64,000 bases of DNA from Hygrophila difformis (lineage: Eukaryota > Streptophyta > Magnoliopsida > Lamiales > Acanthaceae), in NCBI GenBank assembly GCA_030278955.1, contig JAOANR010000006.1, positions 54,092,915-54,156,914 on the forward strand. The letters run 5' to 3'. A program made the translations under genes and the position numbers. The notes beneath the pieces were generated by a model that ran no database searches, was not told the DNA's origin, and saw only the letters and a list, made by a program, of their open reading frames with translations. This document shows, piece after piece, positions 54,250 through 64,000 of this stretch. How positions within the stretch are numbered: the stretch's first letter is position 1; each line of letters starts with the position of its first letter.

Positions 54250-56695
54250 TTCTTACTGGCCGCCACCAAGGCCTTCCTGGCCGCCACCAACGCTCATCTA
54301 GCCGCCCTCCGAGTGCGTGAAGCCCACAGCTCGTGTAAAGCCGCCATCTTGCCTAGGTCAGCCGCCACGCCACCGGGCCGCCACCGAGCCTCCTTGGCCG
54401 CCACCTGTGTGTTCCAGGCCGCCATCGCACGCTGCTCCAGGCCGCCATCGTGCGTGCATACCAGCCGCCACAGAGATTACCTCGGCCGCCATTCTGCGTG
54501 TCTGGGCCGCCATCCAGCCGCCACAAAAGGGACCCTGGCTGCCACCTGGTGGCTTCAACCTTCGCTCGTGATGTCCTCCCAGGTTAGTGTCGTGCTTCAT
54601 GGTTTGTTCCATTCTATCATGGTTTGTTCCATTCTATTAATTGTGTTATATGCGATCATGTGCCTCATTGCATTCCATGTGCCTTATTGTTAATACACTT
54701 CTGCCTTACTTGTTCTTCCATAGTTTATAATAGGATTGCCAAACCATGCTTTCTTTGCATCATTGCTTAGAGTTTAATAGACACTTAAATATATCATGGT
54801 GTAGTATTAGATTGCGTTAGTGACTTAGGATTTACATAGATTAGGATTTAACACCACAACACACACCTGGTCTTTAAGAACTGACTTTGGCCGCCACCCT
54901 CAAAGCCTAAGCCGCCAAATTACCTTGCCCGGCCGCCACGCACCTGAAACCAGCCGCCATTCTAAGCCGCTGGCCGCCACCTGGAGTTTTTCAGCATCGC
55001 CAGGGAGCACTCTCGCCTAAACCGCCGCGTTGACGACCCTGGCCGCCACCTAAGGACTTCCAGCCGCCATTGGAACGTTCCAGGCCACCATCTTCTCAGC
55101 TTCGGCCGCCATGGATAGGTTTCTTAGCCGCCAACTAGCCTCCCACGTCGCCATATTTGTAATATTGGCCGTCAACGTTGCTCGTATTCGTTTTGTCTCT
55201 TGGTTGCTCTTGTTTAGCTATATTAATGATCGACTAAATTTATCTAATCGTCAGTTGTCTTGCTAACTTAGAACATAGTAGGCACACTTAGTTACTTTGA
55301 CAACCTTGACCACTTAAACTTAGCACACACAATTAGCATGATGAATTCGCCTTCTTTGATTGCCTACCTGATGACTTGGGATTTGGCGAAGCCTCACTCA
55401 CCTTAAAGAGTGCTCCGACCGCCACTTAGTACTTTTGATGGCACATTTGAATCTTGTTGTTCAATAACTTAGATAACCCTAGGCTCACCAACTTGCTTTG
55501 GCCGCCACCTTAGACACTCCGAACGCCATGAAGAAGGCCGCCATATTGTGCTTCTTGGCCGCCACCTGAGACACTCCGACCGCCATGAAGAGGGCTTCGG
55601 CCGCCATATTGTGCTTCTTGGCCGCCACCTGAGACACTCCGACCGCCATGAAGAGGGCTTCGGCCGCCATATTGTGCTTCTTGGCCGCCACCTGAGACAC
55701 TCCGACCGCCATGAAGAGGGCTTCAGCCGCCATATTGTGCTTCTTGGCCGCCACTTGTAGTTGTAATGCGTCACATGTTGAGTCTAAGATAATCCTAAGT
55801 TATTAGATGACTTAGAACCTGGCGAACAAAATTGTCTGCCTTGCCGTCCCTTGGTAACTTTAGACACAATTAGAATGATGAATTGGCCTTCCTTGATCGA
55901 ATATTGCTTTGTTTACTTGATAATTTAGGATTCGGCGAAACGACCTACATCTGTCCAGGCCGCCACTGAGACCGCCAAGGGTGAGACCTTGGCCGCCACT
56001 GGAGAGGCCTTAGCCGCCACTAAGGGAGTGCCAGCCGCCATCCTCCCTAGTCAGGCCGCCACTGATATGTCTTCTGGCCTCGTGGCTGCTACCCAGGTTC
56101 GTCTCCTTGCATGACGCTTCTCTTTGCTTCTCTTGATCCCATTGACCTGCTTTACTACATAAGTTTTTGACGGAATTTCCCATGCAGGCCGCCACTTCGC
56201 AAGCCCAGGCCGCCATTGGGAGACCCTCAGTCGCCACTTCACAGCCTTTTGGGACTACTGCTCCGCTTTCGACCATTGCTCAAGTTTGTTTAGACGTATA
56301 ATATTTCCTTTCTTTTGTCATGTAAGCTCTTTCGAGCAACATCCATATTCTTAACTTAATGAAATCATCCTACAGGCTGCCTCGTTGCAAACTCGGGTCG
56401 TCACTACACCATTTTCCGGCCACGGTGTCGGGAAGGAACCTCGATCTTTATTTCGAGACCCAGCTACCACCCCTGGAGTCTCAGCCTCCATATCAGGGAT
56501 GCAGGCCGCCACTCCGCCACCTGCAGGCTCAGGTTTCGCAGCCTTGTCCTCTCGCACACCGGCTTTTCAGGTTTGATTGACACCCTTTGGCATTCAATTT
56601 TCTTTTTCTTAATGTGGTTCCCAATAGATGAGGAATTTTCTTTTTCTTAATGTGGTTCCCAATAGATGAGGATTTAATCGTGCTTTGCAATGCAG
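54250..56695 (+). repeat. GCCGCC-rich 5' region of antisense PMD gene
   Basis: Dozens of GGCCGCCA(C/T) units occur in three blocks (54258-54560, 54888-55160, 55495-56250) separated by AT-rich intron-like sequence. Donor/acceptor-like sites (CCCAG|GTTAGT at about 54582, CCCAG|GTTCGT at about 56096, CATGCAG near 56188, CTACAG near 56374) suggest several small exons. At least ten units are AGCCGCC. Which frame is coding is unclear. Confidence 0.5.
55500..55760 (+). repeat. 63 bp tandem repeat, about four copies
   Basis: Units start GGCCGCCACCTGAGACAC at about 55558, 55621 and 55684; a 57-58 bp variant begins at 55500 and a partial unit at 55747. The 63 bp period keeps every reading frame open, so it would add 21 residues per unit if translated. 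Confidence 0.9.
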
Positions 56696-59600
56696 GCTTT
56701 GGTGAGTTCCACTGCACCAGCCGCCCCTTTGCAGCATCGAGATTCAGTCATACAGCCTTCAGATGTTGTGGCCTCTACATTGCCTGCCCTTACAGGGGCG
56801 TCAGCTGCCACAACAGATTTGCCAGACACTATACTCAGGCTGAAAGCAGCCGCTCAGGCATCAATTAGTACGTCCGGCTTCACTGGTTTCGCTCATCCTC
56901 GTGTCCCGTCCTCCGGCCTTTTTATCATAGTGGTGCGCATGGTGTGACTGCCCATGACTTCCTGTCTTGCTCACTTCCCATCAATCAGGGGGCCTTTACC
57001 AGGGCCTTCATCTCCCGCACTAAAGTCATTCGGTCTCACCCATCAGGTGCTACCAAGTCAGTTTCCAAGCGCAAAAAGAAAAGCCCGAAGCTTCCGACTG
57101 AAAGGAACAGCACAGAGCGATATATTGACTGGGCCCGCAGGATGCGGAGATCATACTCCAAAGAATGGGATTTACGAGGGATTGGAGACGCCATACTCTT
57201 GTCCATGAAGCCTATTGTGCTCGACCATCGTCTGCTTTACTACTTCATGGGTTTCTGGAATTCTTCAGTCAATGCCTTCCAGCTTCCCTGTGGTTTCGTA
57301 GGTCCCACCCTATTGGACGTCATGATGATTACGGGGCTGTCTGTTGTTGGTTCGGAGTTGACTCACTCCATTGATGCAGAGGATTCTCATCTTGGTGACC
57401 TGATCTGCCCCGCAGGCAAAGAATCCAAACGGTATAAGACTTTCATTGATCACAACAGAGTGACTGGACCCCCTACACGCCAAGAACATGTTGCATTCCT
57501 CTTGATGTGGTTCAGCCGGTTCATTGTTTGCTCTAGTGCCCGTACCGTGCTTCGTACTGCTTTGCCCTATGTTCTGGCCATTGTTGATAGCGACTTCAAT
57601 GATACTTTGGCGATTGGCTCATACCTTCTTGCTACTTTGTTCAATGGGATGTCGAAGATAGCCAATTCAATCGCCGAAAGGACAGATCCTGCCGGCCAGG
57701 CTTCCGGACCTTTATGGTTTATGCAGCTATGGATTCAGTTGTACTTCCCGCGCTTGTTTCACGGTGTGGCTCGCCCTGATCCGAGAAATTGCCTGCCGAA
57801 CACACCATTGTGTTTTCCTTTAGCTAGTCAGTGTGTGGCCATTCGGGATGGCAAGCTATTAGACAAAGACGGGTTGCAGATCTTGCGTTGGCTTATGTCT
57901 TATAGGCCTGGTTCCCTTGGTTTATTCCCTTACGCCCGGCGGGGTGCACTGTTAGCTGACCTCCTATGCTCACCTTCTGCCCCAGATGCCAACTTTGGTG
58001 AGGACACATGGAACACCGCCATGAAGCCGCACCTACTTTTGAGTGGCCTTCGGCAGCACGACAAGTCTAACCCGCTCAACGCTGAGCCTTATTGCCCTCA
58101 TCTACTAGCTCGACAGTTCGGATGCCGACTTGGTCTCCCACGTGGAGTACAGTGGCCGGCTACCAGAGGCTCGGGATTGACCGACGCGGATCTCTATGCT
58201 ATTCTTGCTCTGTTGGGTCGCCTGTCGACTTCATCTTATCTGCCCTTCACCCCTGCTGGGACACTTGCTACTTAGTTTATGGCTTGGTGGACCCCGTACA
58301 TTACCTCGCTTTTGCCGACTGAGGCCAGTCTTATAGAGCGTTTTGGAGATGCGTCTTCCCAGCGAGCTCCTGCCACAGCAGGACCGTCTTCCTCTCAGCC
58401 CTCGGCTCTCCCGCCGGGTGATCCGGCTTCTAGTGCTCGCGGAGCTGCAATATGGTCAGCCCCCATTCCTGCATCTCAGAGTGTGGTCCCGAAGACCTCG
58501 GCTGCGCCTCCTCCATCTCGCAAACGTCCGAGAGGTACCTTTTGATTTATTTCACACGTGCCCTTATAATCCTCTTTCTTTTCTCTAACATCTATCTACT
58601 TCTACAGTTTCCTATTATAGGCCTCGTGGGACATCCACCGGTAGTAGTTCGAACTCCTTAGCTCGGGACGAGGACATGGACGATGGTGCCACTGATGACA
58701 CTGGAGATCGTGATGACGACGGAGATGAATCTGCAGATTCAAGTGAGGAGGATGAAATGGGCGACGATGACGCTGGAGACGACGTTCACATGGAGGCCGA
58801 TTCAGTCGACCCTGACGATGACCTTGTGAGTATGATTGATAGCGAGGTTGATCATGAGGATCACGCAGGTGCGGGTGTTGATACTGGCGACCATGATACC
58901 GTAGACGAGTTGCAGGCTCATGCCGACTACATCTCTGCTCATGGTGTGGATGATCCTAGATACCACCCTGATGTCCAGGAGACCGCGGTTGCGGATCCCT
59001 CACAGGTATGTTTAACCTCGTACTCCTTAGTGTGTTCCTATCTCGATAACTTATGGCAGCATTTTTTTTTTATTACTTTCAGGCCCACGTGGATCCATCT
59101 CTCCCTTCGACTGATGATATCTCCACTAGCATTGATCGGGTCTCTCAGGTATTTATTCATTATGTCGCTTTTAATTTCGGCTTATTTCTAGAAACAGAAC
59201 GAATCATCACGCTTTTTCTCCAGGTCCCTTCGGATCAGAGGACTTGTCCGCCTTCTCCTCGGGCTGCGTCTCATACCTCTGCAGTTACACCGCCTCTCAC
59301 GCTGGCCTCTCAGGTATTTCGAGCCTCATACTATTTTCATTCCCTTGTTTGCTTCCATCTTGCGGAGGAACATATGCTAAGGAATGTTCGCTTGTTTCGA
59401 CCATAGGCCCCTACTGGTCAGGCGCCACCTCCAATGATTGACTCTGTCGTACCTTCAGCTGATTTAGTCGACCATGCCCCGACTCCTCACGTATTGTTCT
59501 TTCTTATCTTCATTATGGTTAGCTCTCCATGTTGCAAATGTTAATATGTTCTTACTTGCAGGTGCCCCAGGTTCCTTCTACAGATCCTATGACTTCGGGC

Positions 59601-60365
59601 ACCCATACTTCTATTAGTGACGATGTCGCTAGAGCATGTGAGGCGCTTGACCACCTTCTTACGGCCCATACTGGCCCCCTGACCGCCGAGATAGTCTCCA
59701 GTCTTAACGACTTGCTCATTGCTATCAGCTCGGTCTCCACCTTTGTTGAGGATGCCGACTTCCAGGATTTTTCATATCTTATCTCTGAGCTGTCTGTCTC
59801 TTTCCCCAGTTACAGGAGTATTGCGGATGAGTCTGCCGAGGCCTTGACCCTTATTGGCGATCTTGAGTCACGACATCTCGAGACTCTTTCTCAGTTGGAG
59901 GCGATTCGTCCCCAGCGTGAGCAGTTATCTCAGGCTCGTGTGGTTCAAGAGAACCAAAAATCACAGCTGGAGAGCGCCATTACATCTGCAGAGAGCGATA
60001 TCCGAGAGTCAGAGCGGCTTATTGCAGAGGCAGAGCGTGTTATAGCACATCAGAGACGCTCCATTGCCGATAGGAGACGTACTATTCAGGAAGCCAAGGA
60101 TGGGCTTACTTCTCTCGAGTCTAGCTTGACTGAGACGTCCACGCAGGTTGCTGATTTGCAGACCCTTCACGACCGCTTAGTCGCCGACCAACACGACCTA
60201 TCAGCTGAACTGTCTAAGGGTCTTTGACCCCGGGCAGATGCTCGCGCTCGTGTTGCCGACGCTGCTTTTCGTCGTATTACCGACACCTTTGGGCGTACCT
60301 GCGATCGTTGGACAGTTATGCGAGGTCGCATACTTGGCAGTAGGATGCCGCCTCCTTCTCAGTAG
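56696..60365 (+). pseudogene. Antisense PMD gene of right-edge Tat element (PMD plus acidic linker plus coiled coil)
   Basis: The PMD core (56944-58275, extending in frame to 58530) has LLYYFMGFWNSSVNAFQLPC, GPTLLDVMMITGLSVVGSEL, ASGPLWFMQLWIQLYF and HLLARQFGCRLGL. An in-frame TAG at 58273-58275 breaks it. After GAG|GTACC (about 58530), further exons with GT-AG introns encode an acidic stretch (DDGATDDTGDRDDDGDESAD, exon ending about 59007), small Ser/Pro-rich exons (59083-59148, 59224-59312, 59407-59490), and a coiled coil from 59561 (QLSQARVVQENQKSQLESAI). A TGA at 60225-60227 truncates it; the same frame continues to TAG 60363. Both stops could be C-to-T changes. The domain order matches the antisense gene at 33809-37034. 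Confidence 0.78.
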
Positions 60366-60515
60366 CTTTAGGATTCGCACTTTTGGTACGTTTATGAGCT
60401 AGCCCACCGGCTTGTGGTGGGGCATTGTTCACCCTCTGGTTTTACTTAGTATATATCTTTTGCTAAATTTGGCCCTCGATACGGCCACTTTTGGATTGAT
60501 GCACTTATATTTTAC

Positions 60516-63500
60516 TTACTCCAATTCCCAAACTGATGGATAATACCTTTTGAGATATTTTGCATTGATACTTTGTTTATGCTCTTGTCCATCAATATCC
60601 ATCAATTTGTATGCACCATTAATCAATTTCTGAGTAATAATGAAAGGTCCTTCCCAGTTTGGAGACCACTTTCCAGTTTCATTGTCGCGCACCCCTGAAG
60701 GTAAAATCACCTTCCACACTAGGTCCCCTTCACTGAACACCTTGCCTCGAACCTTCTTGTCATAATACTTCGCGATTTTAACTTTATGACGCCGGATGTT
60801 CTCCAAAGCGACCAGCTTTTCACCATCCGCCGTCTCCAACTCTTGCAACATGGCCTCTTCATACTTAGCTAACTCTAAGTGATGCTGCTGGGCCACCCTC
60901 AGCGATGGAACCGTGATTTCTAAAGGTAGGACAGCGTCATGTCCATACGTTAAGTAGTATGGCGTGAATCCAGTGGCGGTAGACTTAGAATTTCTATACG
61001 CCCACAGGACCTCTGATAAGGCCTCATGCCACTTCCTTGGCTTGTCTCCCACTGCCTTCTTGATCATGTTTACCAAGATCTTGTTAGTAGCCTCGGCTTG
61101 ACCATTCGCTTGGGGATAGTATGGAGTAGAATGATATATGCGAATCCCAAATTGCTTAGCGAAAGCCATAAACTTCTCACCTGTGAATACCGTTCCTTGA
61201 TCGGCAGTGATAGTTTGAGGTATCCCAAATCGATGTATCAGCTCAGTCACAAATTTAATAACATCGCTTTGATCAATCTTCCTCATTGGCCACGCCTCTA
61301 CCCACTTGGTAAAATAATCAGTGGCCACAAGTATGAACGCGTGATTCTTAGATGAAGACAGATGAATCTTCCCAATGATATCCATCCCCCAGCCACGGAA
61401 TGGCCAAGGCTTCACGACTGAATGCAACTCTTCCGCCGGCACCCTTTGAATGGGACCATGTTTCTGGCAAGCCTCGCACCCTCGAGCATAAGTGATACAA
61501 TCCTCCATGATTGTTGGCCAAAAATAGCCATACCGATGAATACTCCATCTCATGCTTGGTCCCGCTCTATGGGAGCCACAAATTCCTTCATGGACCTCTC
61601 CCATCACTAGCTTAGCTTCCTCAGGACCGATGCACTTAAGTAACAAACCGTCGAGCGCCCTTCGGAACAACTCACCATCAATCAACGTATACCTTAAGAC
61701 TTTTACCTTCATAGAGCTATCTCCTCCGGACGACGGATTCTCAAGATATTGCATAATATCTGTCCTCCAATCGTCAACTGGTTTTTGAGGTTGAGTCTCT
61801 CCTTGTCCTTCAGACTCATTAGTGATGACAGCGATGCATTTTGCCCCCCTAGGGCAACCAACCTGCCAGCCTGAAGCTAGTTGAGCCGCTTCGTTGGCCT
61901 CCTTATTTTGGTCTCTAGGCACATGACTGATGGTAGCCTCCGAGAATTTACCTAATAGCTCTAGAGCGGCTTCATAACATTTAATCAACCTCGGACTTTT
62001 GCACTCATACTCTCCTGTTAATTGTTTTAAGATAACTTGTGAGTCTCCAAAAACTACAATGGACCTGGCACCCTTCATCAATGCTGTCTCCAGGCCGAAA
62101 ATTAAAGCCTCATACTCAGCTTGATTATTGGTTGTACCAGGCTCCAACTCACGAGCCAACTTCCAATGTTCCCCGAAAGGACTAGTAATTGTAATACCGG
62201 CCCCTGAGCCGCTGCTTGCGCAGGACCCATCGAAAGTTAACTCCCAAGGTTCAAATCCTATGAACGATTCTTCGGGTTCTTCGGGCAACATCATTGAAGG
62301 ATGCTGAGCTAAGAAGTCCGCTAAGGCCTGTCCCTTGACCGCCTTCTGAGGAACGTATACAAGAGCAAAAGGGCTAAGTTTCATAGCCCACTTGGCCTGG
62401 AGGCCTTTCAAGGCTGGCCTCTGCAACAAAGTCTTGACCAAATCAAATGGAGCCACTACATAGACTGTTCTCGGTAACATGTAATGTTCCAGTTTGTTGC
62501 ACGAGTACACCAACGCGTAACATAGCTTCTCTAGGGCTGTGTACCTTACTTCTGGACCTTGTAGTGTCTTACTAAGGTAGTAGATGGCTCTTTCCTTGCC
62601 ATACTCATCATCTTGTGCGAGCAAACATCCTATGGACTCCTCGGCGACTGACACATACAGCTTCAATGGCGCCTCCGGCCTGGGCGGCATCAATACTGGA
62701 GGGTTGGCTAAAGCTCCCTTAATCTCGTCAAAGGCCGCCTGATGGTCAGCCGTCCAAATGAATACCTCGTTCTTCCTTCCCTTGAGCAAGGTGGTGAACG
62801 CTTTAATTTTTCCCGCAGCGTTGGCGATGAATCTTCTTAGGAAATTGATCTTACCCATCAAAGATTGAAGCTCCTTTAAGTTTGATGGTGCCCGGGCCTC
62901 CAATATTGCCTTGGCTTTATTCTGATCCACCTCGATGCCTCTCTCATGTACCAGGAAGCCTAAAAAGTTCCCAGCCGCCACTCCAAAGGCATACTTAGCG
63001 GGGTTAATCTTCAGCCCGTGTTGCCTCATTCTGACAAAAGCTTGTTCAAGGTGGTTCAAATGTTCGCCAAATTCACATGATTTAACCACAATGTCATCGA
63101 TGTATACTTCAAGTATATGTCCAATTAAATCATGAAATATCATATTCATGGCCCTTTGGTAGGTTGCCCCGGCATTTTTTAAGCCAAACGACATCACTAC
63201 CCATTCGAAGATGCCAACTGGTCCTGGACAACGAAACGCCGTTTTGTGTACATCGTTTTCAGAAATAAAGATTTGATTGTATCCAGAATAACCATCCATT
63301 AATGATAAAAATTTATGACCAGCGGCCGCATCAACAAGCATGTCGGCCATTGGCATTACATATTCATCCTTGGGCGTAGCCAAGTTTAAATTTCTAAAGT
63401 CTATACAGACTCTCAATTGACCATTCTTCTTTACAACAGGTACAATATTTGCAAGCCATTCTACATAACGACAAGTTCTAATGTAACCTGCTCTAAGAAG

Positions 63501-64000
63501 TTTTTCGATCTCAGCCTTTATTTTTGGGATGGTGTCTGGATCAAACCGTCTAGGCGGCTGTTTATGAGGCCTGAACTCGGGGTGAGTAGGCAGCTTGTGT
63601 TCCACGAGTTCCCTTGAAAGCCCTGGCATGTCTGTGTATTGCCATGCGAAACAATCTTTATACTTCTGAATCAGCTCCACTAATTGGTGCCGCTCCTCAT
63701 CAGGTAGAGACGCACTTACTTTAGTCAACTTCGGCTCCACCTCAGTTCCCAGATTGATGTCCACCAGTGGTTCCTTGGCCTCTGGACTAGGCAATGACCG
63801 CTTCACAGGTGATGGCCACTCAGATGGCCTATTATTCATCAAATTTTTAGACTTGTCCTCGGCACCCATCACTACTTCTGTATCAACTAGCCGCCGCAAC
63901 AAGTCTCTGTAGATGTCTTGGTCGCTCATGAGGAACTTGAGGCATCTTGTCGGCTGTCTACTGAGTGTAGCTTGAAGCCGCTTGAGGTAAAGTCGATGGA
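60516..64000 (-). CDS. Tat pol: reverse transcriptase, RNase H, second RNase H, integrase (open to window edge)
   Basis: An uninterrupted minus-strand frame of at least 1137 codons (first ATG in window 63929; the frame stays open to 64000). Blocks: LRVCIDFRNLNLATPKDEYV, MDGYSGYNQIFISENDVHKT, catalytic VYIDDIVVKS; RNase H LYVSVAEESIGCLLAQ; second RNase H LTFDGSCASSGSGAGITI and NNQAEYEALIFGLE; integrase ARGCEACQKHGPIQ, GMDIIGKIHLSSS, ITADQGTVFTGEKF, ANGQAEATNKIL; C-terminal YYPSVWELE. All catalytic blocks are present, so this pol could be functional. It is about 60-70% similar by eye to the other Tat copy. Confidence 0.92.
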   Translation of the reverse strand, partial: HRLYLKRLQATLSRQPTRCLKFLMSDQDIYRDLLRRLVDTEVVMGAEDKSKNLMNNRPSEWPSPVKRSLPSPEAKEPLVDINLGTEVEPKLTKVSASLPDEERHQLVELIQKYKDCFAWQYTDMPGLSRELVEHKLPTHPEFRPHKQPPRRFDPDTIPKIKAEIEKLLRAGYIRTCRYVEWLANIVPVVKKNGQLRVCIDFRNLNLATPKDEYVMPMADMLVDAAAGHKFLSLMDGYSGYNQIFISENDVHKTAFRCPGPVGIFEWVVMSFGLKNAGATYQRAMNMIFHDLIGHILEVYIDDIVVKSCEFGEHLNHLEQAFVRMRQHGLKINPAKYAFGVAAGNFLGFLVHERGIEVDQNKAKAILEARAPSNLKELQSLMGKINFLRRFIANAAGKIKAFTTLLKGRKNEVFIWTADHQAAFDEIKGALANPPVLMPPRPEAPLKLYVSVAEESIGCLLAQDDEYGKERAIYYLSKTLQGPEVRYTALEKLCYALVYSCNKLEHYMLPRTVYVVAPFDLVKTLLQRPALKGLQAKWAMKLSPFALVYVPQKAVKGQALADFLAQHPSMMLPEEPEESFIGFEPWELTFDGSCASSGSGAGITITSPFGEHWKLARELEPGTTNNQAEYEALIFGLETALMKGARSIVVFGDSQVILKQLTGEYECKSPRLIKCYEAALELLGKFSEATISHVPRDQNKEANEAAQLASGWQVGCPRGAKCIAVITNESEGQGETQPQKPVDDWRTDIMQYLENPSSGGDSSMKVKVLRYTLIDGELFRRALDGLLLKCIGPEEAKLVMGEVHEGICGSHRAGPSMRWSIHRYGYFWPTIMEDCITYARGCEACQKHGPIQRVPAEELHSVVKPWPFRGWGMDIIGKIHLSSSKNHAFILVATDYFTKWVEAWPMRKIDQSDVIKFVTELIHRFGIPQTITADQGTVFTGEKFMAFAKQFGIRIYHSTPYYPQANGQAEATNKILVNMIKKAVGDKPRKWHEALSEVLWAYRNSKSTATGFTPYYLTYGHDAVLPLEITVPSLRVAQQHHLELAKYEEAMLQELETADGEKLVALENIRRHKVKIAKYYDKKVRGKVFSEGDLVWKVILPSGVRDNETGKWSPNWEGPFIITQKLINGAYKLMDIDGQEHKQSINAKYLKRYYPSVWELE

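Larger units (their letters stand above)
53696..64000 (-). mobile_element. Tat-lineage Ty3/gypsy element, incomplete at right edge
   Basis: On the minus strand pol (64000 to 60516) is followed by an antisense (plus-strand) PMD gene region, a polypurine tract and the 3' LTR (54106-53696). The layout is the same as the element at 24657-37879 but the nucleotide sequence is clearly different, so it belongs to another Tat family. The 5' LTR and gag are outside the window. Confidence 0.85.

Noticed and set aside
55500..55760. CRISPR-like array
   Set aside because: Units are contiguous 63 bp tandem repeats with no variable spacers, in plant DNA.

Overview
This window is flowering-plant nuclear DNA, probably from a eudicot. 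The signs are spliced genes with AT-rich GT-AG introns, Stowaway MITEs (small non-autonomous transposons) with TA duplications, CACTA, hAT, MULE and Helitron elements, and Ty1/copia and Ty3/gypsy retrotransposons with plant-type primer-binding sites. No rRNA, tRNA gene, CRISPR array or bacterial operon is visible. The only apparently intact ordinary host gene is an 11-exon mitochondrial-carrier-family gene at 42703-47220, best matched to the peroxisomal NAD carrier PXN. Its start codon lies 262 bp from the edge of a 41 kb transposon nest.

Nest, 1498-42441: a minus-strand Ty1/copia element is the host. A Tekay-like chromovirus (6301-38244, duplication ATGTG) split its gag, a Helitron (38969-42157) split its 5' LTR, and a Stowaway MITE split its protease region. 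The chromovirus was itself invaded twice. A Helitron (about 8280-16034) lies between its primer-binding site and its first ORF, and carries a Stowaway MITE, a MULE with arrays of perfect hairpins, and an intron-containing fragment of an AGO4-clade ARGONAUTE gene. A Tat-lineage gypsy element (24657-37879, duplication CTCAC) lies in its 3' LTR and carries an hAT element in its gag. Upstream of gag the chromovirus has three small ORFs: one coiled coil, and two coiled-coil plus double zinc-knuckle paralogues.

Tat elements: the complete one at 24657-37879 and a second at 53696 to the right edge each carry, between pol and the 3' LTR, an antisense gene made of a plant mobile domain (PMD) followed by a coiled coil, with recognisable introns. 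The left edge (1-1262) is the 3' end of a third Tat-like element with the same kind of GCCGCC-rich antisense leader.

Right of PXN (47221-53695) is a mosaic: two Stowaway MITEs, one split by a 1.24 kb CACTA element full of GGTCGG palindromes; a 928 bp hAT holding a 5'-truncated LINE; a short unidentified coding fragment; and an LTR with an initiator-Met primer-binding site. From 53696 the minus-strand Tat element runs off the window, with its pol frame open to the edge. Boundaries were set by hand from terminal motifs and target-site duplications (TSDs). No database search was possible, so family names rest on recognised motifs.
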